Part shown: in pieces, positions 10,166 through 19,603 of the stretch | How the letters are laid out: each line of letters starts with the position of its first letter | Numbering within the stretch: the first letter of the stretch is position 1 | From: an uncultured Alphaproteobacteria bacterium | Lineage (GTDB): Bacteria > Pseudomonadota > Alphaproteobacteria > Rhodobacterales > Rhodobacteraceae | DNA: 64,000 nucleotides | Reading direction: 5' to 3' | Assembly: GCA_902537235.1 (NCBI GenBank) | Contig: CACBAO010000002.1 | Location: 62,001-126,000, forward strand | Made by a program: the position numbers and the translations under genes | The notes under the pieces: generated by a model | Databases searched by the model: none | The model's input: the letters and a program-made list of their open reading frames with translations, nothing else | Told to the model about the DNA's origin: nothing

Positions 10166-12253
10166 ATGAAAAAATTGTTTTTGCTAATTTTCACTTCAAT
10201 TCTTGTTTTTTTTAAAGCAAGCATGGCTGAGGATTTAGAAGATTACATAAACAAAGGGCATGTAGAAGTATTAGTAGAAGCACTTAAGTATTCTGATGCA
10301 AGCATGTTTGATGAGGCAAAAAATAAAATAAAAGACACCAATAATGAAAATTTGCTGTTGTTTATCAAATGGCTAAAATTACGGGAGGGTAAAGGCAGTT
10401 TTTCGGAATATTCCGAGTTTTTGAAATATCATGAACATTGGCCACAACAGCGTTTATTAAAAAAATTTGGAGAGCTCTCTATTGACGAAAGTGTAAAAAA
10501 ACGAGACATACTTCCATTTTTCAAAGTTGGTGCAGATTGCAAAAAACTAAAAGAGGTTTCATCTCGTTTATATGAAGATGACTGCCTTCCCCAGACAGCC
10601 CAAGGCTCGATAGCTCTCTTGCAGATACTAAACGCAAATACTAATACTGAATTTTTTAATGAGGTTTTGGAAAAGCTAGTTGTAAGACAAATGGTGACGG
10701 ATAAACAATGGAGCTATCTGAATACCTATCACAAAAGTAAATTAGCTGAGATGGCTACACAGAGATTTAAACACTTTAAGAAAAAATCTGACCTAAATGA
10801 GTTGGATAGAATTTCAATTTTTTTAGATGAAAAGGACTTGAAAATTTTAAAGAATGTAAAAAAGTATAAAAAAATAAAGAAACTGTCTAAAAATTTCACC
10901 TATAAAGCCAAAGACTTCAATGATGTAGGGGTGGCATATGATTACATATCTCTTTTGAGGAGATCTGGCCAATTTGATTTGGCTCAAAAGCTTATTAGGA
11001 AAAATTCATCAAGGCATTTTGATATTATTGAAGATGAAAGATGGCTTCAAATTAAGCAAATTTACTCTCTCAGAGCGCTCAGAGGAGGATATGCTAACAG
11101 AGCTTATGAAATAGCAAACACCAAATATAACTTTTCCGACAATCCAAACTCTCTTAGCGATTTTCTTTATCTTGAATGGTTGGCAGGTTTTATCGCTTTA
11201 GAATTCTTTAATGACCCTAAACTAGCGAAAAAACATTTCTTAAATTTCTTTACATTATTAAAAGAGTGGGAAGAAAAATCCAACTATCTAAATGAAATTG
11301 GTTATCATAAAGATATAATTTCAATTGATATCGCTAGCGCTAGAATTGGTTATTGGCTTGGAAAAACCTTTATACAATTGGGCAACAAAAAGAGTGCTCA
11401 GGAATTTTTTACCTTATCGGCGAACTATGATTACTCCTTTTATGGTCAGCTTTCTCTCGAGAGGTTGAAGATAAAGCCTAGCCCACGTTATGTGAAAAGA
11501 ATAGACAGTAAAAGTTTTAAGATAAATAATCAAAAAGGTCTAGTTGAGGTAGCCGCCAGTCTATATTTCGCGGAAAGGGGGGTTTTGTCTGATTATATAT
11601 TTGGACATCTGGCTAAGTACCTATCAGAGCAAGAAAGATATAAGCTTTGTCATATACTTCACGATGCTGGATTTATAAAGGGCTCGCTGTCAGTAGCGAA
11701 AAAGTCAACAGAAAAAGGAACAACCCTACATAGTGAATTGTTCCCAACCAATAAAGGCTTTGCATTTGACCAGAATGTTGATAAGGCACTGGTATTATCA
11801 GTTATAAGGCAAGAAAGCGAGTTTTTTAGAGCCGCAAAGTCTAGAACGGGAGCGCTTGGTTTAATGCAATTAATGCCTAACACTGCAAAAGAAGTGGCTA
11901 GAAAACTAAAAATTAAATATCAAAAGTCAAAGCTCATAACTGATGAGAATTATAATATTCGCTTGGGGTCATATTATTTGAAGTATTTATTAAAAAGGTA
12001 CAAAGGTAGTAAAGTTCTTACCTTAGCTGCCTATAATGCTGGTCCTGCAAATTTGAAAAAATGGTTATCTAATATGGGAGATCCAAGGAAAAAGGGTATA
12101 GACCCCCTAGTATGGATTGAATTGATACCATACCCAGAAACAAGAAACTATATAAAGCGTGTTTTGGAGGCCATTTGGATATATGATAGTAAGATCTCCG
12201 GATCAATTGAAAAGCCAAACTTGGCAAAAAAATATTTCGGCCATCGTTTTTAA
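10166..12253 (+). CDS. slt: Soluble lytic murein transglycosylase (Slt family)
   Basis: Cleaves peptidoglycan glycan strands, forming 1,6-anhydro-muramyl ends. The 695-residue protein starts with a clear signal peptide (MKKLFLLIFTSILVFFKASMA), so it is periplasmic. The middle is alpha-helical, as in the superhelical ring of Slt70. The C-terminal SLT domain begins near residue 540 with SVIRQESEF, where E550 is the likely catalytic Glu. GALGLMQLMPNTAKEVA, then LAAYNAGP, then IPYPETRNYIKRVL complete the domain. The slt / dapA-smpB divergent arrangement recurs in Alphaproteobacteria. Confidence 0.94.
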   Translation: MKKLFLLIFTSILVFFKASMAEDLEDYINKGHVEVLVEALKYSDASMFDEAKNKIKDTNNENLLLFIKWLKLREGKGSFSEYSEFLKYHEHWPQQRLLKKFGELSIDESVKKRDILPFFKVGADCKKLKEVSSRLYEDDCLPQTAQGSIALLQILNANTNTEFFNEVLEKLVVRQMVTDKQWSYLNTYHKSKLAEMATQRFKHFKKKSDLNELDRISIFLDEKDLKILKNVKKYKKIKKLSKNFTYKAKDFNDVGVAYDYISLLRRSGQFDLAQKLIRKNSSRHFDIIEDERWLQIKQIYSLRALRGGYANRAYEIANTKYNFSDNPNSLSDFLYLEWLAGFIALEFFNDPKLAKKHFLNFFTLLKEWEEKSNYLNEIGYHKDIISIDIASARIGYWLGKTFIQLGNKKSAQEFFTLSANYDYSFYGQLSLERLKIKPSPRYVKRIDSKSFKINNQKGLVEVAASLYFAERGVLSDYIFGHLAKYLSEQERYKLCHILHDAGFIKGSLSVAKKSTEKGTTLHSELFPTNKGFAFDQNVDKALVLSVIRQESEFFRAAKSRTGALGLMQLMPNTAKEVARKLKIKYQKSKLITDENYNIRLGSYYLKYLLKRYKGSKVLTLAAYNAGPANLKKWLSNMGDPRKKGIDPLVWIELIPYPETRNYIKRVLEAIWIYDSKISGSIEKPNLAKKYFGHRF

Positions 12254-12296
12254 ATTTGAATAAAAACCAAGTTGGCAAACCTTTAGATGATAAATT

Positions 12297-13172
12297 TCAG
12301 TTTTTTAGATTTTTTGCAGTGTTGTCGAGTAAGTATGAGAGAATACCTGCAATTATAACGATCGAAGAGCCTAGTATGATAGGCCATGTTATACTCTCAT
12401 TAAATATTAGAACTCCAATAATGCCAGCAAAAACCAAGTGGAAATAAGCAAATGGTTGAATAACGGCTGCTTCAGCGAACTCGAATGCTTTGATAAGTAC
12501 GAAATGACCAACGATACCCAAAATACATAAAATTAACATTAAGAGAATATCTGATTTTTCAATAGGTACAATATAAAATGGAGCTATAAGTGTTGAGAAG
12601 AAAGCTCCGATCAATCCTGTCCAAATTAAACTTGTATAACTACTGTCACTAAAACTTGCCATCCTTGTTAAAACTCCATAAAGGGCAAATAAGACCGCTC
12701 CAATGAATGGAATAATTGAGTGCATTTGAAATACATCACCATCGGGTTTGACAATTATCAATACCCCTAAGAATCCTACCAGTACTATCGCAAATTTCAG
12801 CTTTGTAAGATCTTCTTTTAATATAAAGTATGAGAAGATTACGACTAATAAAGGATAGCTTGAAAAAATTGCTGATGTAGCAACTAAGCCCACTATAGTG
12901 AAGGAGTAGACGGTGACAAATATTTCGGCTACTAAAATACTACTTCTTAAAATCTGCAAGAGTGGTCTTTTGCTAAAAACAAGGGAGCGCGATTTCTTAA
13001 ATAAAAAAAAGTATAAAGAAATTCCTGCAGCTAATGCCCAAAATCTTAGTATAATCGTCAACGTAACAGAGTATTTTTCAGCAAGATATCTTGAGAGGCC
13101 ATCTTGTGTAGCAAAAACTAGAGTAGCAATAAGCATGAGGGCTATGCCTAATCTAACGCTCTGACCGGTCAA
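12297..13172 (-). CDS. EamA/DMT-family transporter
   Basis: A 291-residue membrane protein with about ten hydrophobic segments arranged as two EamA repeats. The opening IALMLIATLVFATQDGLSRYLAEKYSV is typical of the RhaT/EamA-type drug/metabolite transporters of Alphaproteobacteria. Substrate unknown. The start is a TTG directly after the stop of the upstream dehydratase gene (TAATTG), with no clear ribosome site, so translation probably depends on termination of the upstream gene; an ATG twelve codons in is the alternative. It converges on slt with a 43-base gap. Confidence 0.85.
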   Translation of the reverse strand: MTGQSVRLGIALMLIATLVFATQDGLSRYLAEKYSVTLTIILRFWALAAGISLYFFLFKKSRSLVFSKRPLLQILRSSILVAEIFVTVYSFTIVGLVATSAIFSSYPLLVVIFSYFILKEDLTKLKFAIVLVGFLGVLIIVKPDGDVFQMHSIIPFIGAVLFALYGVLTRMASFSDSSYTSLIWTGLIGAFFSTLIAPFYIVPIEKSDILLMLILCILGIVGHFVLIKAFEFAEAAVIQPFAYFHLVFAGIIGVLIFNESITWPIILGSSIVIIAGILSYLLDNTAKNLKN

Positions 13173-14000
13173 TTATGATGCCACTGCAGACATGGACAAA
13201 ACCCCAGATTTATCGGTAACCCAAAACTCTCCAGTATCTGAAGTGTTAATGGAAAATTCATCGGACACAAATATTGGGTTTAGTGCTCTATATTTAAAAT
13301 ACTTTAACCCACCCTCAAACATCTGATCTGCAGCATCAATTAAATTTTGAGCTAGTAACGGGCCATGAACGACTAATGAAGGGTAGTATTCAACCGTTTT
13401 GCAATAATCCACATCATAGTGAATTCTATGACTATTCATGGTTAATGCAGAATATTTAAAAAGTTGATTTTCCGTATACTTCCTATTCAAACAAGCTTCA
13501 GAGGGTTTGTTGCATGGCTTGTGCACTCTCTGATCAAATCCTAAACGGACGGGAAGATATACAAGGCTTTGCCGTTCGATTAGAAGTATTGTGTCGTTAT
13601 TTTTCAATTCATTTTTTATTTCAATTACACAGAAGTCACCTGAATTACCTTTTTTGTAATTTATACTTTCAAGCGTAATAACCCTTGTTATTTCCATTCC
13701 AATCGATAGTGGCTTAAAAAAGTTAATTTCACTTCCTCCCCACATTCTTCTAGGAAAGCCAGTATCTGGAATTATGTTGTTTCCTGGCTTAATGTGGCCA
13801 TCCAACCCGAGAAGCTTATCTTCAGCAGTCTCCCAACAGAAAAACCAATGCCAGTACTTAGGGAGTGGTTCGCCTAACTTTAATTTAAGTTCATTTACTT
13901 GGAAAAAGTCCTTAGCAACGCGTGATCTCGCTATATCAACTTTATCTTTAATTACTTTTTGTTTCTCTAAATTTTTTCTAATATCTTCTTGTGTGAGCAT
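13173..14000 (-). CDS. FAS1-like dehydratase / mesaconyl-C4-CoA hydratase-like hot-dog protein
   Basis: A 275-residue double hot-dog protein of the HTD2/MaoC-like group. The N-terminal half resembles the FAS1-like dehydratase domain, with PKYWHWFFCWE and GFPRRMWGGSEINF. The C-terminal half holds the hydratase signature FKYSALTMNSHRIHYDVDY, then PSLVVHGPLLAQNLID. Members hydrate enoyl-CoA thioesters, for example mesaconyl-C4-CoA in Chloroflexus, or act as 3-hydroxyacyl thioester dehydratases. The actual substrate cannot be told from sequence. It abuts the EamA transporter, which may carry a related acid; that link is inference. Confidence 0.8.
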   Translation of the reverse strand: MLTQEDIRKNLEKQKVIKDKVDIARSRVAKDFFQVNELKLKLGEPLPKYWHWFFCWETAEDKLLGLDGHIKPGNNIIPDTGFPRRMWGGSEINFFKPLSIGMEITRVITLESINYKKGNSGDFCVIEIKNELKNNDTILLIERQSLVYLPVRLGFDQRVHKPCNKPSEACLNRKYTENQLFKYSALTMNSHRIHYDVDYCKTVEYYPSLVVHGPLLAQNLIDAADQMFEGGLKYFKYRALNPIFVSDEFSINTSDTGEFWVTDKSGVLSMSAVAS

Positions 14001-14056
14001 TTTATTTGGCCAAAATGAGATTGCCTATCGGCATTCCAGAAGCATTATATTGAGGA

Positions 14057-14602
14057 TTATGCAAGAAATTTTTCTAACAATTTATCTAGAAACTCATTAG
14101 ATTTTTCATCAGTAAGGTCCCCAGCATCATTAAAGGCTCTGCTTGAATGACCAATTAAAACTTCAGGAGTCTGTATTATTTTGCAGTCAAAGGGAGTTAG
14201 ACACATTCTGAGCATGTATTGACTTCTTTCCCCACCAGACCGGCCATCGGTAGCAGAAACTATAGCTATGGTTTTTGACGTAAACGGATTAGGTTTTAAT
14301 CTAGACATCCAATCAAACGAATTTTTTAACGCACCAGAAATACCTTTATTGTATTCTGGTGTTGATATTATTATTCCTGAGGCTCGGCTAAGAGTCTCTC
14401 CTAGTTCTATAACAGTCTCTGGAATACCGGCTTCCTTTTCCAAATCGTCGTTGTAAAGGGGTAGATTAATATTACCGAATGAAAAATGTATATCACCATC
14501 TTTTAATTTAATTTTTTTTTCTATATATTTTAGTAGTTTCGTGTTTGAGGACGCTTTTCTGAGTGAGCCAGAAAGTCCAACTATTGTCTTAGATTTTATC
14601 AT
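14057..14602 (-). CDS. NADPH-dependent FMN reductase family protein
   Basis: A flavodoxin-like protein of 181 residues. The phosphate-binding loop is GLSGSLRKASSNTKLL near residues 9-24. The flavin-side loop is IISTPEYNKGISGALKNSFD near residues 97-116. The family passes electrons from NAD(P)H to FMN, quinones or azo substrates. The middle TDGRSGGERSQYMLR also fits. It lies 56 bases upstream of the dehydratase gene on the same strand and may share its transcript. Physiological substrate unknown. Confidence 0.88.
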   Translation of the reverse strand: MIKSKTIVGLSGSLRKASSNTKLLKYIEKKIKLKDGDIHFSFGNINLPLYNDDLEKEAGIPETVIELGETLSRASGIIISTPEYNKGISGALKNSFDWMSRLKPNPFTSKTIAIVSATDGRSGGERSQYMLRMCLTPFDCKIIQTPEVLIGHSSRAFNDAGDLTDEKSNEFLDKLLEKFLA

Positions 14603-14725
14603 GTTATTTTCCGGCTACTTGAATATGAGTCTTGCTGAAGTGTCACAAGGATTGAGTTGTATTTTTTATAGTGATTTATTTATAACTGAAGGTTATAAGA
14701 TTGATAATCAAATTTTTCAAATAAA

Positions 14726-14734
14726 AAGGAAGAG
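14726..14734 (+). promoter_or_regulatory. Ribosome binding site that fixes the TTG start of smc
   Basis: AAGGAAGAG lies five bases before the TTG at 14740. There is no in-frame ATG nearby, and the reading frame from this TTG gives the canonical SMC N-terminus, so this site decides the start. Confidence 0.75.
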
Positions 14735-14739
14735 TTTTT

Positions 14740-17700
14740 TTGGATATTACAAAACTTCGACTTCTAGGCTTCAAAAGCTTTGTAGACTCCACTGAGGTCG
14801 AAATATTGCCAGGGCTAACTGGAATAGTAGGGCCAAATGGTTGTGGAAAATCGAATATTATAGATGCATTCCAATGGTTGATGGGTGAGAGTAGACCATC
14901 TTCAATGAGGGCATCTGGAATGGAAGATGTGATCTTTGCCGGCGTAGAAGGAAGAAGCCCAAGGAACTTTGCTGAAGTCACCTTAGAAATTGATAACTCT
15001 GAGCAAAAAGCTGCTCGCGAATTCAATCGACACAAAGAAATTGAGATATCGAGAAAGATTACGAGAGAACTAGGTTCGTCCTACCGACTCAATGGGAAAG
15101 AAGTGAGAGCACGCGATGTACAGACCCTATTTGCAGATTTTTCATCAGGTTCTAATTCTTCTAGCCTCATTAAACAGGGGCAAATTGCAGAGCTTTTAAA
15201 CATGAAGCCTAAAGACCGAAAAAAGATTTTAGAAGAGGCGGCTGGAATATCAGGACTTTACCATCGTCGTCATGAAGCCCAATTAAAACTTAATGGAGCG
15301 GAGAGAAATCTTGACAGACTTCAAGATTTAATTTCTCAACTTGAGTTGCAGTTAAAAACCATTGAAAAGCAGGCGAGAGAGGCTGAAAGGTATGCAAAAT
15401 TATCTAAAGAAATAAGAACACTAAAGGGCATATTGTTACTTAAACAGTATTTAAGTTTGAGATCCGATATTAGCTCTGTAGATACATCTTACACTGAAAA
15501 TTTGAAAAGACTGTCCCGCCTAGAGACTGAAGACCGTGAACTTCAAAAGAAAATCGATGTTGGAAATGAAAATATCTCAAAACAAAAATTAGATGTCGAG
15601 GAAAAATCAGAGGCCCATCAAAATACTATATTAGAACAACAAGTTGTGTTGAATGAAATTAACTTATCAGAGAGAAAAGCTAACGAATTACAGAGTCAAT
15701 TGACCCAAAGCGAAGCTGATTTGCAAAGAGAAGATCAGTTAATGGCAGATGCAGAGAGTAATATGGTAGATCAAAACAACCTATTACGGGAAGTAGACGA
15801 AAAACTGCATGACATTGATGAAAAAATTGAGAATGAAAAGGAAGCAATAGAACAAAACAACCAGCGCATGCAAGCAGTAAACGAGAGCTATAATTTATTA
15901 AGAGATAAGTTGAATGAGTTGAGAGCTGAAAAAATTCTGAATGAAAAAAGAAAAGAAGAACGTTCATCTACTCTTTTAGACTTAAATAGAAATATCGAAA
16001 AGCTAAATGACGTTTTGGAAAAATTAAAGGGTGCTGAACAACATGAAATAAAGAAACTTGAAGACCTTATGAAGGAACAAGATAATCTTAAATCTACATA
16101 CCAAACTGAAGCCAATAATTTTTCTCAAAAAGAAAAAGATTTTCAAAAAAATCAGGAGGAGATTGCAATTGTTGATAACGAAATCAATAAGCTCAATGCA
16201 AAAAAGGCTGTAAATATTTCTGAGCTCGAGGCATCAAAAGGTCTTCTAAGTAAAAATAATGATCAAAAAACTGTTTTTGATAAACTAGAAATTGAAAATG
16301 GATTTGAACGTTGTCTAGATGCATTATTCTTTTCAGAGTTAGAATACCCAGAAATAACAAAAAGAAAAATATCTGGTTGGCAAAATGTTCTTGATAAGAT
16401 CGATAATAAAATAATAAAGAACTTGTCTAATTTAGAAAATTTATCTTTGCGCATTAAGGGTCCTAATGTTTTAAATTATCTCTTCGAGCATGTTGGGATA
16501 GTCTCTTCAACCGAAGAGGGAGATAAACTCAGTAAAAAGCTTCTTCCTGGCCAACAGCTTATTACAAAAGAGGGAGATTTATGGCGATGGGATGGGTTTG
16601 TAAGGTATTCGACAGGGGAAATCTCAAAAAATGAATTAAAAGTGAGGAATCAAAAAAAAGTGGTCGAGATACAAGACAGCCTTAAAGAAATAGAGTCCCA
16701 ATTAGATGGTTTACAAAATAAAAAGATTATACTGGAAGAAAAAACGTCTTCATTCGGAAACTTAGAGACAGAAAGATTGAAAATATCTAAAGGGAGGTCT
16801 GATCTTCAGGCCTTGGAAGGTGAAATTGCACGACATAAGAACCAGCGCGCTATCGCTAGCGACAATATCATTTCACTAGAGAAGAAAATCGAGGAAGAGA
16901 CTGCCCAACTCAAAAAATATGAAGTGCATGATAGTGACAAAAGGCATCCCGTTGCCCCAGATTCTGATAACGATGAGCAACAATTACTCATTAGTAATTT
17001 AGAGGAATTGGATAAACAAAGAGAAGAGTTAAGAACTAAAAAGGCAAATTTTGATAAACTTACTGACGATAAAAACGCTTTAGGAGAGAGAAAAGAAGAA
17101 ATCGAGATCAATCGATCAAAATGGAAAGCTCAGTCAGAAATTGCTATTGAAAGAAAATCAAGTATTCAAGCAAGAATAGAGAGTCTAAAGTTGGAGATTG
17201 AAAATACCTCATCACGTCCAGGAGATTTAGAAAATAGTAAAGAAGTTATTGATAGAAAATTGGAAGTTACTAGTAAAGAGCTTGTGAATGCTCGGGATAA
17301 GTTAGCTTCATCAGAAGGTAATCTAAGAAAGTTACAATCCAAAAATAAGGAACTCATAGCAGAGCTTGGAATAGAGAAAGAAAATCAAGTAAGATTAACC
17401 ACAAAAAAAGAGGGTTTGACTGATAATATTGCTGAGTTAGATAGTAGAATCAACAACGAATATAATGTAAATTTTGATAAACTTCAGAATGAATTTTCAA
17501 ATAATCAAATCAAGGATTTTTCTCAAGCAGAAATAGAGACGAGATTGGAAAGACAGATAAGATTTAGAGATAATCTTGGGTCTGTAAACTTACGAGCTGA
17601 GCAAGACGCAAAAGAGATTAGAGATGAGCTCGAAACAATCCTAACCGAGAAAAACGATGTGGTTCAAGCAATTGAGAAGTTAAACACGGCGGTAAGAAGT

Positions 17701-18195
17701 ATCAATAAGGATGGCAGACAGAAGTTAACTGAGGCCTTTTCGGAAGTAAATAAAACATTTCAAACACTCTTCACTAGACTTTTTCAAGGTGGGAAGGCAG
17801 AGCTCGCATTGGTAGATAGCACAGATCCACTAGAGGCGGGTTTAGAAGTAATGTGTCAACCACCAGGAAAAAAAGTTACAACAATTTCACTTCTGTCGGG
17901 AGGTGAACAAACACTAACAGCTCTAGCGTTGATTTTTGCAGTATTTCTATCAAACCCAAGTCCCATATGCTTAATGGATGAGGTTGATGCGCCATTGGAC
18001 GATGCAAATATTGAAAAATACTGTGATATTCTCGACTTTATGATTAGCGAAACTAATACAAGATTTATTGTAATTACTCATAACATTATAACTATTACTA
18101 GAATGGATAGATTGTTTGGTGTTACCATGATGGAACCAGGGGTAAGCCAATTAGTTGGGGTCGATCTGACTCGAGCAGAAGAGTTAATTAACTGA
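14740..18195 (+). CDS. smc: Chromosome partition protein SMC
   Basis: The ATPase core of the bacterial condensin, which organises and segregates the chromosome with ScpA and ScpB. The 1151-residue protein has the full architecture: N-terminal Walker A GPNGCGKSN (31-39), and the Q-loop region with SSLIKQGQIAELL. Long charged coiled coils flank a central hinge near residues 510-640. The C-terminal ABC signature LSGGEQTLTALAL is followed by Walker B CLMDEVDAPLDD. Start is TTG with a strong ribosome site. scpA and scpB are not in this window. sseA follows after seven bases and may be co-transcribed. Confidence 0.97.
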   Translation: MDITKLRLLGFKSFVDSTEVEILPGLTGIVGPNGCGKSNIIDAFQWLMGESRPSSMRASGMEDVIFAGVEGRSPRNFAEVTLEIDNSEQKAAREFNRHKEIEISRKITRELGSSYRLNGKEVRARDVQTLFADFSSGSNSSSLIKQGQIAELLNMKPKDRKKILEEAAGISGLYHRRHEAQLKLNGAERNLDRLQDLISQLELQLKTIEKQAREAERYAKLSKEIRTLKGILLLKQYLSLRSDISSVDTSYTENLKRLSRLETEDRELQKKIDVGNENISKQKLDVEEKSEAHQNTILEQQVVLNEINLSERKANELQSQLTQSEADLQREDQLMADAESNMVDQNNLLREVDEKLHDIDEKIENEKEAIEQNNQRMQAVNESYNLLRDKLNELRAEKILNEKRKEERSSTLLDLNRNIEKLNDVLEKLKGAEQHEIKKLEDLMKEQDNLKSTYQTEANNFSQKEKDFQKNQEEIAIVDNEINKLNAKKAVNISELEASKGLLSKNNDQKTVFDKLEIENGFERCLDALFFSELEYPEITKRKISGWQNVLDKIDNKIIKNLSNLENLSLRIKGPNVLNYLFEHVGIVSSTEEGDKLSKKLLPGQQLITKEGDLWRWDGFVRYSTGEISKNELKVRNQKKVVEIQDSLKEIESQLDGLQNKKIILEEKTSSFGNLETERLKISKGRSDLQALEGEIARHKNQRAIASDNIISLEKKIEEETAQLKKYEVHDSDKRHPVAPDSDNDEQQLLISNLEELDKQREELRTKKANFDKLTDDKNALGERKEEIEINRSKWKAQSEIAIERKSSIQARIESLKLEIENTSSRPGDLENSKEVIDRKLEVTSKELVNARDKLASSEGNLRKLQSKNKELIAELGIEKENQVRLTTKKEGLTDNIAELDSRINNEYNVNFDKLQNEFSNNQIKDFSQAEIETRLERQIRFRDNLGSVNLRAEQDAKEIRDELETILTEKNDVVQAIEKLNTAVRSINKDGRQKLTEAFSEVNKTFQTLFTRLFQGGKAELALVDSTDPLEAGLEVMCQPPGKKVTTISLLSGGEQTLTALALIFAVFLSNPSPICLMDEVDAPLDDANIEKYCDILDFMISETNTRFIVITHNIITITRMDRLFGVTMMEPGVSQLVGVDLTRAEELIN

Positions 18196-18202
18196 GGTTT
18201 TT

Positions 18203-19030
18203 ATGAAAGATGATTTCAAAAATATAGTTTCTACAGATTGGCTGGAACAACATTTAGAGGCTCCTGATATAAGAATAATAGATTCTAGCTGGTATTTTCC
18301 ACAAGAGAAACGAAACGCAGAACAAGAATTTTTGGAATGTCACATTCCGGGGGCATCTTTCTTTGATATTGACAAAATAAAAGATAATGATAGTGACTTA
18401 CCTCACATGCTGCCACGCTCGGAGATGTTCAATACCACTGTCCGGAAACTCGGTATAGGCGATGGACATAAAGTCGTCATATATGATGGATTAGGAATGA
18501 GGTCTGCTGCTCGACTATGGTGGATGTTTAAAGTGTTTGGATTCTCTGATGTAGTTGTACTTGATGGAGGATTTCCAAAGTGGGTTAAAGAAAATAGATC
18601 GACTACCTCTGATTTAACCGGAAAAGAAATTAGACACCTGACTATCTACGAAGATAAGAGTATAGTAGCTGATAGGGATGATGTTTTGAGAGCAACTCAA
18701 TTAAATCATTGCTCAATAATTGACGCGCGTTCAGAGGAGCGTTTTATGGGAACAGTTCCTGAACCAAGAAGTGGTTTACGATCTGGATCCATAGAAAATT
18801 CAATTAATGTTCCTTATGAAATTCTACTGAATGATGATTTTACGTTTAAAAGTAAGCAAGAGATTATAAATATTTTTTCTAAGAAAGGTGTTGTTTTTAA
18901 TAATTATATTATTACAACGTGCGGGTCAGGAGTAACTGCAGCTGTTTTATATTTAGCGTTAGACGAAATTGGCTGTTCAAAAATTTCATTATATGATGGT
19001 TCCTGGGCGGAATGGGGAAAAATTGATTAG
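18203..19030 (+). CDS. sseA: 3-mercaptopyruvate sulfurtransferase (two-domain rhodanese)
   Basis: Transfers sulfur from 3-mercaptopyruvate to thiol acceptors or cyanide. It is a 275-residue tandem rhodanese. The first domain carries SSWYFPQEKRNA and VVIYDGLGMRSAARLWWMFK, where the cysteine position is inactive. The second domain has the catalytic loop CGSGVTA with Cys240, the mercaptopyruvate-type loop rather than the CRKG type of thiosulfate rhodaneses. IIDARSEERFMGTVPEPRSG is also typical. It sits between smc and a GNAT gene; sseA near an aromatic aminotransferase gene is familiar from Rhodobacter-like genomes. Confidence 0.93.
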   Translation: MKDDFKNIVSTDWLEQHLEAPDIRIIDSSWYFPQEKRNAEQEFLECHIPGASFFDIDKIKDNDSDLPHMLPRSEMFNTTVRKLGIGDGHKVVIYDGLGMRSAARLWWMFKVFGFSDVVVLDGGFPKWVKENRSTTSDLTGKEIRHLTIYEDKSIVADRDDVLRATQLNHCSIIDARSEERFMGTVPEPRSGLRSGSIENSINVPYEILLNDDFTFKSKQEIINIFSKKGVVFNNYIITTCGSGVTAAVLYLALDEIGCSKISLYDGSWAEWGKID

Positions 19031-19039
19031 TAGTTTCAA

Positions 19040-19603
19040 ATGCAACATCAAGAAGAAAGCATAGTATTAAACTACACTGTCTCATATTTGTCTTTAGAAA
19101 TCGAGGATATTAAGTTTTTTAAAGATGTTTCGGGTAATCATGCTATTAGCTTTCTAAAAGCAATATCACCAGATACATCGTATTTTTTATATCTTTATAA
19201 GGAGGTTGGTCGAAAATATGAGTGGACCGATTGGTTGCGATCCAAAAAAAGCAAGTTGGAAAGCTTTTTGACTGACAACAACGTTATTCTATATTCTCTC
19301 ATTCTCCGAGGTGTTCCTAAGGGTTTTTTTGTTCTCGATTATAGGCATATACCTATTTGTGACTTAGCCTATTTTGGGTTATTTAATGACGTGACTGGTA
19401 GAGGCCTAGGTAAATTTATGATAAACAGAGTTTTTGAGGAAGTAATAAAAAGAGGTGATGCAAAAACATTAACTGTCAACACAAATACTCTGGACCACAA
19501 AAGCGCCCTTCCTCTTTACCAAAAAGCCGGGTTTAATATATATAAAACGGAGATTCATAAGAGAAGTGCTTCGTCTCAATTGGAAAATAAGGAGTATCTA
19601 TAA
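19040..19603 (+). CDS. GNAT-family N-acetyltransferase
   Basis: A 187-residue acetyltransferase-fold protein. The central acetyl-CoA pyrophosphate loop is NDVTGRGLGKFMINRVFEEV, matching the R/Q-x-x-G-x-G/A motif. It is followed by the beta-5 strand LTVNTNTLDH and the C-terminal LPLYQKAGFNIYKTE. The N-terminal half has YLYKEVGRKYEWTDWLR, seen in a GNAT subgroup of Alphaproteobacteria. Substrate unknown. Its stop codon is directly followed by the ATG of the aminotransferase gene, so the two are translationally linked and might act on related amino-acid substrates (inference). Confidence 0.83.
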   Translation: MQHQEESIVLNYTVSYLSLEIEDIKFFKDVSGNHAISFLKAISPDTSYFLYLYKEVGRKYEWTDWLRSKKSKLESFLTDNNVILYSLILRGVPKGFFVLDYRHIPICDLAYFGLFNDVTGRGLGKFMINRVFEEVIKRGDAKTLTVNTNTLDHKSALPLYQKAGFNIYKTEIHKRSASSQLENKEYL

